64,000 nucleotides of DNA, from the NCBI GenBank assembly GCA_050015455.1, contig JBEKBJ010000010.1, positions 1 to 64,000 of the forward strand. Reading direction: 5' to 3'. The DNA is from JAGDMS01 sp050015455 (GTDB taxonomy: Bacteria > Desulfobacterota > Binatia > HRBIN30). Of the stretch, positions 24,551 through 33,605 are shown piece after piece. The notes beneath the pieces are model-generated. The model was not told where the DNA came from and searched no databases. It saw only the letters and a list, made by a program, of their open reading frames with translations. Positions within the stretch are counted from its first letter, which is position 1. The number at the start of each line of letters is the position of its first letter. Made by a program: the position numbers and the translations under genes.

Positions 24551-24884
24551 CAGACCCTCCTTATTTCAGCATTTCAACCGTTCACGAGGCCCGTATAATA
24601 ACCGCCACTGCGGCGGCGCTCGCCAGGTTGCTTGTGGAGATTAGCGCCTGCCGGCGCCACCGTGGAGCGGACTGTTCCACACTTTGAAAGGAAAAGTCAA
24701 GCGAAATGTGCCCTTTATTTTGGTATTTTCTCAGCGGATCGCAAATGCCCGAAATGGAAAGAGAAAACAGGGGATTGATAATAGAGAACCCGTGAAGTCA
24801 ACTACGTTCTGGGACGACGATACGCGTCTCGAAAACCACGAGCGCCGGGCACGGACTGCGCCGCCACCCGTGGCGCTGTGAGCC
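24551..24884. other. intergenic region upstream of the Cys-rich protein gene
   Basis: About 330 bp without a supported gene. It must hold the promoter for the minus-strand gene ending at 23750. It contains an AT-rich stretch around 24700-24780 unlike the surrounding DNA. No RNA gene recognised. Confidence 0.5.
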
Positions 24885-25355
24885 TCAGGCTTTGACCTGC
24901 AGCGAGAGGTAGTTCTGAATCCCCATCTGCGCGATCTGGTCGCGCTGAGCCTCGAGCCAATCGAGGTGACGCTCCTCGTCCTGCAGGATATGATTCAGGA
25001 GTTCGCGAGACCCTGCATCCTGGAGATCTGCTGCCTGCTTGATGCCCGCATTGTAGGCGGCGATCGCGGCCAGCTCCGCCGCGAGTTGGGTCTCGATGAT
25101 TCCCTTGACGTCCTTGCCGAACTTCATGGGGTTGAGCTTGCTGACCACGGGCATGCCGTCGAGGAATAGGATCCGGGCGATCAGCTTCTCGGCGTGCTTC
25201 ATCTCGTCGACTGCGACCCTCTCGATCGCCTTGTGCAGTGCCTCGTACCCCCAGTTATCGCACATCTCCGACTGCACCATGTACTCGCTGATGGCCGTGA
25301 GCTCCTCGGCCAGTAGCGTGTTGAGCGTCGCGATTATCTTGTCGTTGCCGCGCAT
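24885..25355 (-). CDS. bfr: bacterioferritin
   Basis: This is a four-helix iron-storage protein of 156 aa. Ferroxidase ligands are in place: LLAEELTAISEYM (helix A Glu), DEMKHAEKLIARILFLDGMP (Glu and His, with the haem-ligand Met), ETQLAAELAAIAAYN and ILQDEERHLDWLE. The start at 25355 (MRGNDKI) is supported by GGGAGGGAGAG upstream and by the normal family length; the frame stays open further upstream. It is monocistronic. It probably oxidises and stores Fe(II) and limits Fenton chemistry. Confidence 0.95.
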   Translation of the reverse strand: MRGNDKIIATLNTLLAEELTAISEYMVQSEMCDNWGYEALHKAIERVAVDEMKHAEKLIARILFLDGMPVVSKLNPMKFGKDVKGIIETQLAAELAAIAAYNAGIKQAADLQDAGSRELLNHILQDEERHLDWLEAQRDQIAQMGIQNYLSLQVKA

Positions 25356-25622
25356 TCGATGCTCTCCCTCCCAGATTTCGGGGGCCAGGCCGCCCACCTC
25401 ACTGTGGGCGGAACGTAACACGGAGCGCCGAGCTGCGCAATCGGGGGCCTGCCGGTCCCGTTGTCCGCGCGCCATTACGAGAGACGGGAGCGAAAGGAAC
25501 TGCTGTGTCCTGTGCGTCTCATCTCCAGCAGCATGGAGAGACCCGGTGTGGCCACGATCGTTTCACCTGACTCCTCGATCCCCGGGGGGGCGCATTGGCT
25601 CGAAGAGGAAGCCACGCTGGCA

Positions 25623-27053
25623 TCAGAAGGCGTTGATGAAGGCCGCCAGCAGCTGGTCTCGCGTCGTGGCAGGCAGCAGGTTGAGGATGGTGTTGAGTGG
25701 AGCCATCCGCTCCGGAAGGCCCATGCCCGTGAGCCCGGCAAGCGGAGCGAGGTGCAGGGCAAGTTCATCGAGAGGCCGGCCTTCCACCTTTGCAACCTCG
25801 CGCGCTATGGTTTCACGGTCCACCAGTGGCCCCTCACGCCGCAGGTAGTCGACTGCCTCGCGAAGATCGCTGAGCAGCTGGCTCACGAGCGGGACGTTCG
25901 AGCTGGAAATACTGATGTGCAGGTTTGCTGGCCCGCCGCCGCAGGCGAACTGGGGCAGCAAGGACCAGCCGCGCGCGGTCATCTCATCGTCGAGCTCAAA
26001 GATGTTGATCTCGTCCGACCCGAGCGTGAACATGCACATCTCAGGTTCAGCCAGCACGCGGATCCCGTTGATGTGCCTTATGCCCTCCACAAGGGTGCGG
26101 GTTGCATCCCAGGTTTCTCTCACCATGCGCTCGTAGCCGACCTCGCCCAGATGACGCAGGACCGCCCACGAGGCCGCGATCGGCCCCGCGGACTTGCTGC
26201 TGAGGATCGTAGGATTGATGACCGCATACTCCGTGGTGCCGCTGCACACAAACAACGCGTGAAACCGCAGGTCGCGGTTGCGGTACAGCAGTACCGAGGC
26301 GTTCTTGGGTGCGTAACCGTACTTGTGCATGTCGGCGGAGATGCTGGTGACGCCGTCGATCGAGAAGTCAAAATCGCGCAGCGGCTCCCCCATGCGGCGC
26401 ATGAACGAGAGGTAGAGACCGCCGACGCAGGCGTCCACGTGGAAAAGGATCCCGCGTTCTTTCGCAGCCGCAGCCATCTCCGCAATGGGGTCAATGGTGC
26501 CGTGCGAAAAGTTCGGCGCCGATCCCACGGCGAGGATCGTGTTTGGACCCAGGGCGGCGCGGAAGGCCTCGACATCGGCCCGGAAGCCGTCGTTGGGATG
26601 CACCGGCGTCACGACGGTTTTGAGGCCGACGTAGTGTGCCGCCTTGTGAAAGGCCGGGTGAGCCGAGACAGGCAAGACCAGTTCGGGCTCGACCACCCGG
26701 GGGCGGTGAACGCGCGCGTGGTTGCGAGCGGTCTTGACGGCCAGGATGATGCTTTCCGTTCCGCCGCTGGTCATGTTGCCGACGACTTGGTCATCGCCGC
26801 GTAGGAGGTCGGCCATGGAGCGAACCACCTCCTGCTCCATGCGGCCGGCGCTCGGGTACATGTTGATGTAGAGCGCGTTCTGCGTGAGGAAGCGCGAGTA
26901 CGCCTCGGTGGTGAGCTGGTAGGCCTCGTGGCCCGGATGGTAGAGGCCGGAGAGTATCCGTCCTGTGCGCCAGTCGACGTCAGTTTTTGCCAGTTCATCC
27001 AACTCGACCAGGACCTCGGCGGCCGATCGTCCTTCTCGCGCGAGAGCTTTCAC
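25623..27053 (-). CDS. PLP-dependent lyase/decarboxylase, sphingosine-1-phosphate lyase-like
   Basis: The group II decarboxylase fold shows MTSGGTESIILAVKTAR (phosphate-binding loop), SAHPAFHKAAHY, HVDACVGGLYLSFMRRMG (Asp for the PLP pyridine N) and the Schiff-base Lys in SADMHKYGYAPKNASVLLYR. This ordering and the HKYGYAPKG-like motif are typical of sphingosine-1-phosphate lyase and its bacterial homologues. The bacterial substrate is unknown and could be a phospho-amino alcohol or an amino acid. 476 aa. It faces an EthD-domain gene across a 142-bp gap holding an 18-bp palindrome at 27091, which suggests local repression. Confidence 0.9.
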   Translation of the reverse strand: MKALAREGRSAAEVLVELDELAKTDVDWRTGRILSGLYHPGHEAYQLTTEAYSRFLTQNALYINMYPSAGRMEQEVVRSMADLLRGDDQVVGNMTSGGTESIILAVKTARNHARVHRPRVVEPELVLPVSAHPAFHKAAHYVGLKTVVTPVHPNDGFRADVEAFRAALGPNTILAVGSAPNFSHGTIDPIAEMAAAAKERGILFHVDACVGGLYLSFMRRMGEPLRDFDFSIDGVTSISADMHKYGYAPKNASVLLYRNRDLRFHALFVCSGTTEYAVINPTILSSKSAGPIAASWAVLRHLGEVGYERMVRETWDATRTLVEGIRHINGIRVLAEPEMCMFTLGSDEINIFELDDEMTARGWSLLPQFACGGGPANLHISISSSNVPLVSQLLSDLREAVDYLRREGPLVDRETIAREVAKVEGRPLDELALHLAPLAGLTGMGLPERMAPLNTILNLLPATTRDQLLAAFINAF

Positions 27054-27090
27054 AGTCGTGATCCTCCTTGTGTCGGCCGCTTGCAGCCGT

Positions 27091-27108
27091 TAGTCAGTCG
27101 ACTGACTA
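27091..27108. promoter_or_regulatory. 18-bp perfect palindrome, probable TetR-type operator
   Basis: TAGTCAGTCGACTGACTA is a perfect inverted repeat with the centre GTC|GAC, in the intergenic region 38 bp upstream of the PLP lyase start and 88 bp upstream of the EthD start. AGTCNGTCGACTGACT-like palindromes are common TetR-family operators. No regulator gene is adjacent in the window. Confidence 0.6.
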
Positions 27109-27195
27109 GTGGCACCCCAGCGCGACACCGTCAACCGCCATCCGGGGTCTGGAGACGGGCAGTGCGAGCTGCTTTTGCATCGGAAAGGAGACCTC

Positions 27196-27561
27196 ATGCT
27201 GCACTTGATTTTCTGCCTGCGGCGGTTGCCGCAGCTGTCCCGCCAGGAGTTCCAACGCTATTGGCGCGAACAGCATGCGCCGCTGGTGCGGGCGCACGCC
27301 GCCGCGCTCGGCATCCACCGCTACGTGCAGGCGCACACCGTTGAGCACCCGGTTGCCGAGGCGGCAGCGGCGGCCCGCGGCGCCCCCGAGCCCTTCGATG
27401 GCGTTGCTGAGTTGTGGTTCGACGTGGATGAACTTCTGCGTCTGATGCAGACCGAGAGCGGGGCCGCGGCCGCACAAGCGCTGCTCGAGGACGAGCGCCG
27501 TTTCCTCGATCCGGGACGCTCGCCGATTTTTGTCGCCGAGGATTACGTGGTGGTGGGGTAG
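27196..27561 (+). CDS. EthD-domain protein (121 aa)
   Basis: MLHLIFCLRRLPQLSRQEFQRYWREQHAPLV is the EthD pattern (xxR.p.LSrEeFqryWre.HaplV), a dimeric ferredoxin-like alpha/beta barrel fold found with oxidoreductases and degradation pathways. The conserved tail FDGVAELWFD and FVAEDYVVV is present. The start is 27196 with AAAGGAGA five bases upstream. It is convergent with the luciferase-like gene and divergent from the PLP lyase. Exact function unknown. Confidence 0.88.
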   Translation: MLHLIFCLRRLPQLSRQEFQRYWREQHAPLVRAHAAALGIHRYVQAHTVEHPVAEAAAAARGAPEPFDGVAELWFDVDELLRLMQTESGAAAAQALLEDERRFLDPGRSPIFVAEDYVVVG

Positions 27562-27570
27562 GCGGCGCCT

Positions 27571-28503
27571 TCAGGCGAATGCCGGGGCGACTTTGCTGGC
27601 GAACAGTTCAAGCGTCTCGGGCTGGTTCAAATCGCCGAAAAGTGTCGTGAACAACGTGACGCCCTGCCGGTTGCGGTTCTGGATCGCCTCGATGAGTTGA
27701 TCAGGGGTGCCGCACAAGGCGGTCTTGTCGATGTCGAAGACCGAGCCGAGCGCTTGTTTAGCGAACTGCATCTTCTGGCGCAGGTCCTTTTGGTCGCGGC
27801 CGAGGACCATCACGCACTGCTCCGAAACCTCGATCGTCTGCGGATCACGGCCGATCGCGTCGCAATGGCGTTTGAGGACCTCCAGTTTGTGCGGCAGCGC
27901 CTGCGCTGCGGTGTTGGGGCAGTTCCAAATGTTGGCGTGCTCGGCGACCACGCGTAATAAGCGCTTCTCGCCGGCGCCGCCGATAAGAATGGGGGGATGC
28001 GGTTTCTGCACCGGCTTCGGGTTGTTGACCGCTTCGTCGACGGCGTAGTACTTGCCTTGAAAGCTCGCCCGCGGCTCTGTCAGCATCAGCTTGATGATGG
28101 CCAGCGCTTCTTCCAACTGCTCGATACGGACGCGGGCGGACGGAAAAGGGTAGCCATAGGCGCGGTACTCCTCCTCCATCCAACCGGCTCCGAGACCCAA
28201 CAACGCGCGGCCGTTGCTGATGTTGTCGAGGGTAGCCAGCATCTTGGCGAGCAGCGCCGGGTGGCGGTACGAGTTGCACAGCACCAATGTACCGATCCCC
28301 AGCCGCTCGGTGATGGCTGCGGTTGCCGACATGAGGGTCCAGGCTTCGAGCTGGTCGAGATCAGGCAAGCCTCGACTCCACATGTGGTCTACGAACCACA
28401 CCGAGTGGAAACCGAGCCGGTCCGCGAGCTGGGCGCGCTCCTTGATAACCCCAAAATGTACCCCCACCTGGGGTAAAAAGAGGCCGAACTTGATTCGACT
28501 CAC
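27571..28503 (-). CDS. luciferase-like (LLM class) F420/FMN-dependent oxidoreductase
   Basis: The TIM-barrel luciferase pattern is clear: IKFGLFLPQVG, DRLGFHSVWFVDHM, ERLGIGTLVLCNSYRHPALLAKM, LDNISNGRALLGLGAGWMEEEYRAYG, KPVQKPHPPILIGGAGEKRLLRVVA and the final LCGTPDQLIEAI. Members with the STLD.IS.GR...G.GAGW motif are usually F420-dependent. The start chosen is GTG 28503, with AGAGGAT upstream, since the homologous region begins at KFGLF; a TTG at 28548 is possible. It ends 9 bp from the convergent EthD gene. Substrate unknown. Confidence 0.9.
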   Translation of the reverse strand: MSRIKFGLFLPQVGVHFGVIKERAQLADRLGFHSVWFVDHMWSRGLPDLDQLEAWTLMSATAAITERLGIGTLVLCNSYRHPALLAKMLATLDNISNGRALLGLGAGWMEEEYRAYGYPFPSARVRIEQLEEALAIIKLMLTEPRASFQGKYYAVDEAVNNPKPVQKPHPPILIGGAGEKRLLRVVAEHANIWNCPNTAAQALPHKLEVLKRHCDAIGRDPQTIEVSEQCVMVLGRDQKDLRQKMQFAKQALGSVFDIDKTALCGTPDQLIEAIQNRNRQGVTLFTTLFGDLNQPETLELFASKVAPAFA

Positions 28504-28630
28504 GATCTCATCCTCTGCGGCGCGGTCTTGGCTTCCCGGGTAGGACAAATGCCGGTGCGTTTAAGGCACTGGCAGTTAACCGGCGCCCTTCGCTCTCGGC
28601 AGGGCGGCGCCCAACTCGCTGGCGCAGGCC

Positions 28631-28972
28631 TTAGCCCCAGAAGCATCCCCAGCGATCATGGTCGATTTCCTTCAGGCACGCTTCGAGGCTGCCGACGAAA
28701 GGCCGCTGCTCACCTGCCTCGTAAGGTACCCAGCGGCCGTTGGCGCGTTTCCAGTAAAGCTGCAGCTTCTGGCCTTTCGGACGCAGCTGGGCCACCGGCA
28801 AAGCCACCTCACGGCCGTTCCACTCGCTCGTGTAGCGGTGCACGATGGTGAAACCCCAAAGTCCGGCCTTGCGCACGTCGATCTTCCCATGGCCTTGCAG
28901 CCTCGGCTCGAGCGCCCGCCGGACATAGATTGCAGTGAAATCCGCCATCTCTTCGGCGCGAGATTTTGCCAT
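28631..28972 (-). CDS. DUF3024-family hypothetical protein (113 aa)
   Basis: The C-terminal pattern VAQLRPKGQKLQLYWKRANGRWVPYE and EIDHDRWGCFWG matches the DUF3024 family (a strand-rich small protein ending in D..GCFFG). The N-terminal half contains VRRALEPRLQGHGKIDV and RYTSEWNGREVALPVAQ. It has no membrane segment. The start at 28972 (MAKSRAEEM) is chosen by the family length. Function unknown. Confidence 0.7.
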   Translation of the reverse strand: MAKSRAEEMADFTAIYVRRALEPRLQGHGKIDVRKAGLWGFTIVHRYTSEWNGREVALPVAQLRPKGQKLQLYWKRANGRWVPYEAGEQRPFVGSLEACLKEIDHDRWGCFWG

Positions 28973-29563
28973 CACGCCCGTTTCCCCACAATCCACTGCT
29001 GCTATCTGATGAGGCACACGGGCCGCCATGCTAATGGAAAACGGCGGAGTTGTCGCCAACCAATCCGCCGCACAGCCCTGCGTAACTCGCAGCCGCCAGC
29101 CCTTGTCCGACGTGCGCCCCATAAGCGGTGGCCATGGTGTAGAACCGTTTGCGCGTCGCTGTCAAGTGCCGGATTGACAGCTGGCCGGCCACCTCGCAGG
29201 CGCGGCGGACGAAAATGAGCCCCGCACCCACGCCCGTGGAAACGGAGTTGACAAGCCACGGTTGGCTTCAGCTATTAAGTATAAGGCAGTCGAAAGAGCG
29301 CTAGCGTGCCCCATCTTGTTCGCGCATGCGGCGGGCGCTCGCGTTCGATGCTGTGCCAAAGCATCCTTCGCCGATCCAGTTCCACCGCGAAGACGCCGCT
29401 GTCCAAGCGCACGCGGCGACCGACAGGAACTCTCGCGCCACAGCAGACCGATGATGACGAAGGTCCAGCGGGGCGTGCGCTTCCACGAGCGTGTGGTCAG
29501 TGGGGTGGATCTGTGCGCCCGACGTGCTATCGTGAGCATCCTTTCACTATACGGGAGGACCGA
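28973..29563. other. gene-poor gap upstream of asd
   Basis: About 590 bp. One short minus-strand frame (29031-29231, GTG start, ending near GGLVGDNSAVFH) has a protein-like composition with a glycine-rich, weakly hydrophobic profile, but no ribosome-binding site or known family, so I do not call it. The stretch before 29564 should hold the asd promoter; GGGAGGA precedes its ATG. The gap and the codon-atypical asd may have arrived together. Confidence 0.4.
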
Positions 29564-30652
29564 ATGTCGCAGAGGAAGCTGAAGGTTGGGGTGCTCGGCG
29601 CGACCGGAATGGTCGGCCAGCGCTTCGTGTCGCTGCTCGAGAGCCACCCGTGGTACGAGGTCACGCTCGTCGCGGCGAGCGCGAACTCCGCCGGCCAGAA
29701 GTACGCGGAGGCCGTGAAGGGCCGGTGGGCGCTCAAGTCCCCGGTTCCGGCCGTGATCGCCGCCCTGACCGTCCGCGACGCCTCCGATGTCGCCGCGATC
29801 TCAGCGGAGGTGGACTTCGTCTTCTGCGCGGTGGATATGACCAAGGAGGAGACGGCCAAGCTCGAGGAAGACTACGCGCGGCGCGAGACTCCGGTCGTCT
29901 CGAACAACTCCGCGCATCGCGGTACGCCCGACGTGCCGATGATGATCCCCGAAGTGAACCCGGAGCACACCGCCGTCATCGAGGCGCAGCGCAAGCGGCT
30001 CGGGACGAAGCGCGGGTTCATCGCCGTGAAGCCGAACTGCTCGCTTCAGAGCTACGTGCCGGCGCTCCAACCGCTCATGCACTTCGGGCCGAAGCGGGTG
30101 GCGGTCTGCACCTACCAGGCGATCTCGGGCGCCGGGAAGACGTTCGAGTCCTGGCCCGAGATGACGGACAACCTCATCCCGTTCATCAAGGGCGAGGAGG
30201 AGAAGAGCGAGCAGGAGCCCATGAAGATCTGGGGCACCGTTGCCGGCGGGAAGATCGAGAAGGCGAAGGAGCCGATCATTACCGCGCAGTGCATCCGCGT
30301 GCCGGCCACCGACGGGCACATGGCGGCGGCGTTCGTCGCGTTCGATCGCACGCCCGACAAGGACGAGGTGATCGAGCTGTGGCGAAGCTGGGTGCCGAAG
30401 CCCCAGAAGATGGGACTCCCCTCGGCGCCGACGCCGTTCCTCACCTACTTCGAAGACGACGCTCGGCCGCAGACGCGGCTCGATCGGGACATCGGCAACG
30501 GCATGGGCGTCGCCATCGGGCGGCTCCGGCCCGACGCGCTGTTCGACTACCGGTTCGTGTCGCTCTCGCACAACACCGTGCGTGGCGCCGCGGGCGGCGC
30601 GCTCCTCACCGCGGAGCTGCTCAGCGCGGAGGGGTACATCCAGGCGAAGTAG
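29564..30652 (+). CDS. asd: aspartate-semialdehyde dehydrogenase (archaeal/EA-type)
   Basis: VGVLGATGMVGQRFVSLLE is the NADP-binding motif; active-site Cys lies in KPNCSLQSYVPALQPL and the catalytic His in RVPATDGHMAAAF. These are features of the archaeal/eukaryote-like Asd subgroup rather than the usual proteobacterial one. It makes aspartate semialdehyde for lysine/DAP, threonine and methionine. Its 362 aa are normal. Nearly every codon ends in G or C, clearly more than in its neighbours, and as a result the other frames stay open through the gene. This suggests acquisition from a different high-GC lineage. It stands alone, without lysC or dapA. Confidence 0.94.
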   Translation: MSQRKLKVGVLGATGMVGQRFVSLLESHPWYEVTLVAASANSAGQKYAEAVKGRWALKSPVPAVIAALTVRDASDVAAISAEVDFVFCAVDMTKEETAKLEEDYARRETPVVSNNSAHRGTPDVPMMIPEVNPEHTAVIEAQRKRLGTKRGFIAVKPNCSLQSYVPALQPLMHFGPKRVAVCTYQAISGAGKTFESWPEMTDNLIPFIKGEEEKSEQEPMKIWGTVAGGKIEKAKEPIITAQCIRVPATDGHMAAAFVAFDRTPDKDEVIELWRSWVPKPQKMGLPSAPTPFLTYFEDDARPQTRLDRDIGNGMGVAIGRLRPDALFDYRFVSLSHNTVRGAAGGALLTAELLSAEGYIQAK

Positions 30653-30690
30653 AAGGCCTCGAACCCACCCAGGCCCGTGAGGAACGTTGC

Positions 30691-31269
30691 ATGATGGCGC
30701 ACACGGAGTTGCGCGGCGGGCGAGTACGACTGCGCGACTTCATCCCGGAGGACACCGACGACGTCTTCCGCTATGCTTCCGATCCGGTGGTGACGCGATA
30801 TTCTGCCTGGGAGCCACACTATACACCATTTGATAGTATGGCATATATCAAGCGTTGCCTGTCAGATGACTGGGGACCGATCACCTTCGCCGTCGAGCAC
30901 GTGACCGAAGGCCATGTCATCGGCGTGGTCGACATCCGTATCGTCAGCCGTCTGTGGGGCGTCGGCGAGATTGGCTACACCCTGGCACGCGCGTATTGGG
31001 GGCGAGGCTTCAATGTCGAGGCAGGTAAGCTGTTGCTGCAGTACGGCTTCAAAGACATGAGCCTGAGGCGCATTCAAGCGGTGTGCGACGTCGACAACCA
31101 CCGCTCCTATCGCACGGTGGAAAAACTCGGGATGGTGCGCGAGCGCGTCCTGACGCGCGCGCGCCCGGCAAGCGGGCGATGCGTCGACCGTGTCGTCTAC
31201 TCTCTCTTGCGGCGGGAATGGGAGCGGCAGGAGGCGTCGAGCGTAGAGTGTGGAGCGTCGAGCGCGTAA
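30691..31269 (+). CDS. GNAT-family N-acetyltransferase (RimJ/RimL-like)
   Basis: GGRVRLRDFIPEDTDDVFRYASDP at the start (quoted here only in part: RLRDFIPEDTDDVFRY) and IGVVDIRIV...GVGEIGYTLARAYWGRGFNVEA carry the RimJ/RimL type acetyl-CoA loop (YWGRGF), with the late helix RRIQAVCDVDNHRSYRTVEKLGM. It probably acetylates an N-terminal or small-molecule amine. 192 aa. The last dozen residues (EASSVECGASSA) are encoded by a repeat island and are unlikely to be part of the fold. Confidence 0.88.
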   Translation: MMAHTELRGGRVRLRDFIPEDTDDVFRYASDPVVTRYSAWEPHYTPFDSMAYIKRCLSDDWGPITFAVEHVTEGHVIGVVDIRIVSRLWGVGEIGYTLARAYWGRGFNVEAGKLLLQYGFKDMSLRRIQAVCDVDNHRSYRTVEKLGMVRERVLTRARPASGRCVDRVVYSLLRREWERQEASSVECGASSA

Positions 31270-31320
31270 AGGGCGCTCCACACTCCACGCTTCACTTTTG
31301 ACGCTTCACGGTTGCGGCCG
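31232..31320. repeat. self-complementary motif island, GAGCGTGGA / TCCACGCTC type
   Basis: GTCGAGCGTAGAGTGTGGAG and GCGTCGAGCGCG are followed by complements GCGCTCCACACTCCACGCTTC and GACGCTTCACGG. The forward part encodes the C-terminus and stop (TAA at 31267) of the acetyltransferase. The same word family recurs at 34752-34862. Confidence 0.65.
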
Positions 31321-31428
31321 TAGGCCGCCTTGGGTGTCCAGCTCGGTGGTGATCACCTTGGGCGTGTGGTACCCGAAAGAAGCGGGCTGTGGGTCATCGC
31401 AATACCTTGACGGGATATCTCTCTATCT

Positions 31429-33488
31429 ATGCTCGAACAGTCAGCTGACCCGGTGCGAGAGCTGAAACAGCCTGCCCCGGTGCATGAAGAGGTCGAGCTG
31501 GAAGCACCGCTGCCGCGCCGCGGCTTCTTCCGCATGCTGCTGGGGGCGCCAAAGAATCCGCTTGATCCTCGCATCTTCTACCAGGTTTCGCTGATCGCCT
31601 TCCTTGCCTGGGTGAGGCTGGGCGCGGATGGGCTGACCTCTGCCTGCTACGGACCGGAAGAATCCTTCCTGGCGCTTGGCGCCGACCGCTTCCTGGCCCC
31701 GTTGCTGGCGCTGGCAACGGCGGCCACGGTTTTCATCATCTCTGCCAGCTACTCACAGATCATCGAGCTGTTCCCATCGGGCGGCGGCGGTTACTTGGTG
31801 GCCAGCAAGCTGCTGGGGCCCCGCGCCGGCGTTGTCTCAGGATCGGCGTTAGTGGTCGATTACGTCCTCACCATCGCGATTTCCATCGCCAGCGGTGCCG
31901 ATGCGATCTTCAGCTTCCTGCCCTTGGAGTTCCAGCGCGTGAAATTGCCCACCGAGGCGCTGGTGATCGGGCTGCTCATCTTGCTCAATCTGCGAGGGGT
32001 GAAAGAGTCAGTGACCCTGTTGCTGCCCATCTTCCTCGGCTTCATCATCACCCACACGGTTTTCATACGGTTTTCATTCTGTACGCCGTGTGGTTTCACG
32101 CTGGTGCGATCCCGGACATCGCAACGAACACCGTCATGGAGAGCGCGCGCGGCGTCCGCGAGCGGGGTTTTTGGGTGATGCTAATGCTGTTTTTGCACGC
32201 CTACAGCATGGGCGCCGGCACCTATACCGGCATCGAGGCGGTGAGTAACGGGCTGCCCATTCTGCGCGAGCCCAAGGTACAGACCGGCAAGAAGACCATG
32301 CTGTACATGGCCACGTCGCTGGCATTCACTGCTGGCGGGATCCTTTTCTCCTACCTGCTGGTCGCTGTGGAGCACCAGCCGGGGCGCACCCTGAACGCCG
32401 TGTTGATCGAGCGCCTGGTCGGCGCCTGGCAGATTGGCGGTCTCCATATCGGTAACGCCTATTTGGTGTTCACACTCCTCTGCGAAGGGGCGTTCCTGTT
32501 CGTGGCGGCCCAGACCGGATTCCTCGATGGGCCGCGCGTGCTCGCCAGCATGGCCGTCGACTCGTGGGTGCCGCATCGGTTCTATCAGCTTAGCGATAGG
32601 TTGGTCACCAAGAACGGGACGCTGATGATGGGCGCGGCCGCGCTCGCGATCCTCTTCTATACCGAGGGCGCGGTACGGCTGTTGGTGGTGCTCTACAGCA
32701 TCAATGTGTTTCTCACCTTCACGCTGTCGCAGCTCGGGATGTGCATTCACTGGTGGCAGTGCCGCGCCGACGAGAGGCGCTGGAAGCGGCGGCTAGCGAT
32801 CAACGGGCTCGGGCTGTGCCTGACCAGCGCCATTCTGATCGTCACGCTGTCGCTCAAGTTCCGTGAGGGCGGTTGGGTGACCGCGGTCATCACCTCGGCG
32901 TTGATCGCCACCTGTGTCTGGATCCGCCGGCACTACCAACAGACCGGCCGCTACCTCGATCGGCTGAACGCAATCCTGACGGCGGTGCCGGCCGCCCCCG
33001 GGGTGCGCGCGGTCCCGAGCTACGACCGCACGGCGCCCACCGCGGTGCTGCTGGTGACCGACTACAACGGCATGGGGATTCATTCGTTCCTGGCCATCCC
33101 GCGGCTGTTCGGCGACCATATCAAGCAGTTCCTGTTCGTCACCGTAGGCGTGATCGACTCGAGCCGGTTCAAGGGTGTGGCCGAGATCGAGCACCTGAAA
33201 CAATCGTCCGAAAGCCTACTGCAGCGTTACGTGGCGTTTGCCAACGCCCAGGGCTTCTGGGCCGACTACCGCTACATGCTCGGGACCGAGACGATCGAAT
33301 CTCTGGTGCAGATGTGCCAGCAGGTGGCGCGGGAGTTCCCGCGCGCCGTCTTCTTCGCCGGCAAACTGGTGTTTGCGGAAGAGACGTTCCTCACCCGCTT
33401 GCTGCACAACCAGGCGGCTGCCACGCTGCAGCGCCGCTTGCAGTTCGCCGGGCTGCAGATGATCGTACTGCCGATCCGCGCGCTCTGA
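31429..33488 (+). pseudogene. APC-superfamily amino-acid permease-like protein, frameshifted by an 11-bp duplication
   Basis: The first part (31429 to about 32077) encodes helices such as LIAFLAWVRLGADGLTSACY, VFIISASYSQIIELFPSGGG and LVIGLLILLNLRGVKESVTL; the second part (from about 32088, another frame) continues WFHAGAIPDI...GAGTYTGIEAVSNGLPILREP through further helices to a cytoplasmic C-terminal domain. ACGGTTTTCAT occurs twice in tandem (32056-32066, 32067-32077). Deleting one copy restores one frame reading FIITHTVFILYAVWFHAGA. The reading frame is therefore broken here by a recent slippage or by an assembly error. Intact, it would be about 680 aa, an APC permease with a soluble tail like KUP/APC potassium or amino-acid carriers. 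Confidence 0.85.
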
Positions 33489-33605
33489 TTCTGAGGCGGA
33501 GCCTCGCCAGCGGGCTGCGGCTGCCACAATTGACAAGATCGCGTCCGATTCCCTGACAATTCCGCGGCGATGTGTTACAAGCGTCGTCGGATTGGGGAAT
33601 GTGGA

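Noticed and set aside
29650..30690. Long open frame overlapping asd in another frame
   Set aside because: A by-product of the very high third-position GC of asd. The translation is a low-complexity Arg/Ala/Gly string; only the part after 30691 (acetyltransferase) is real.
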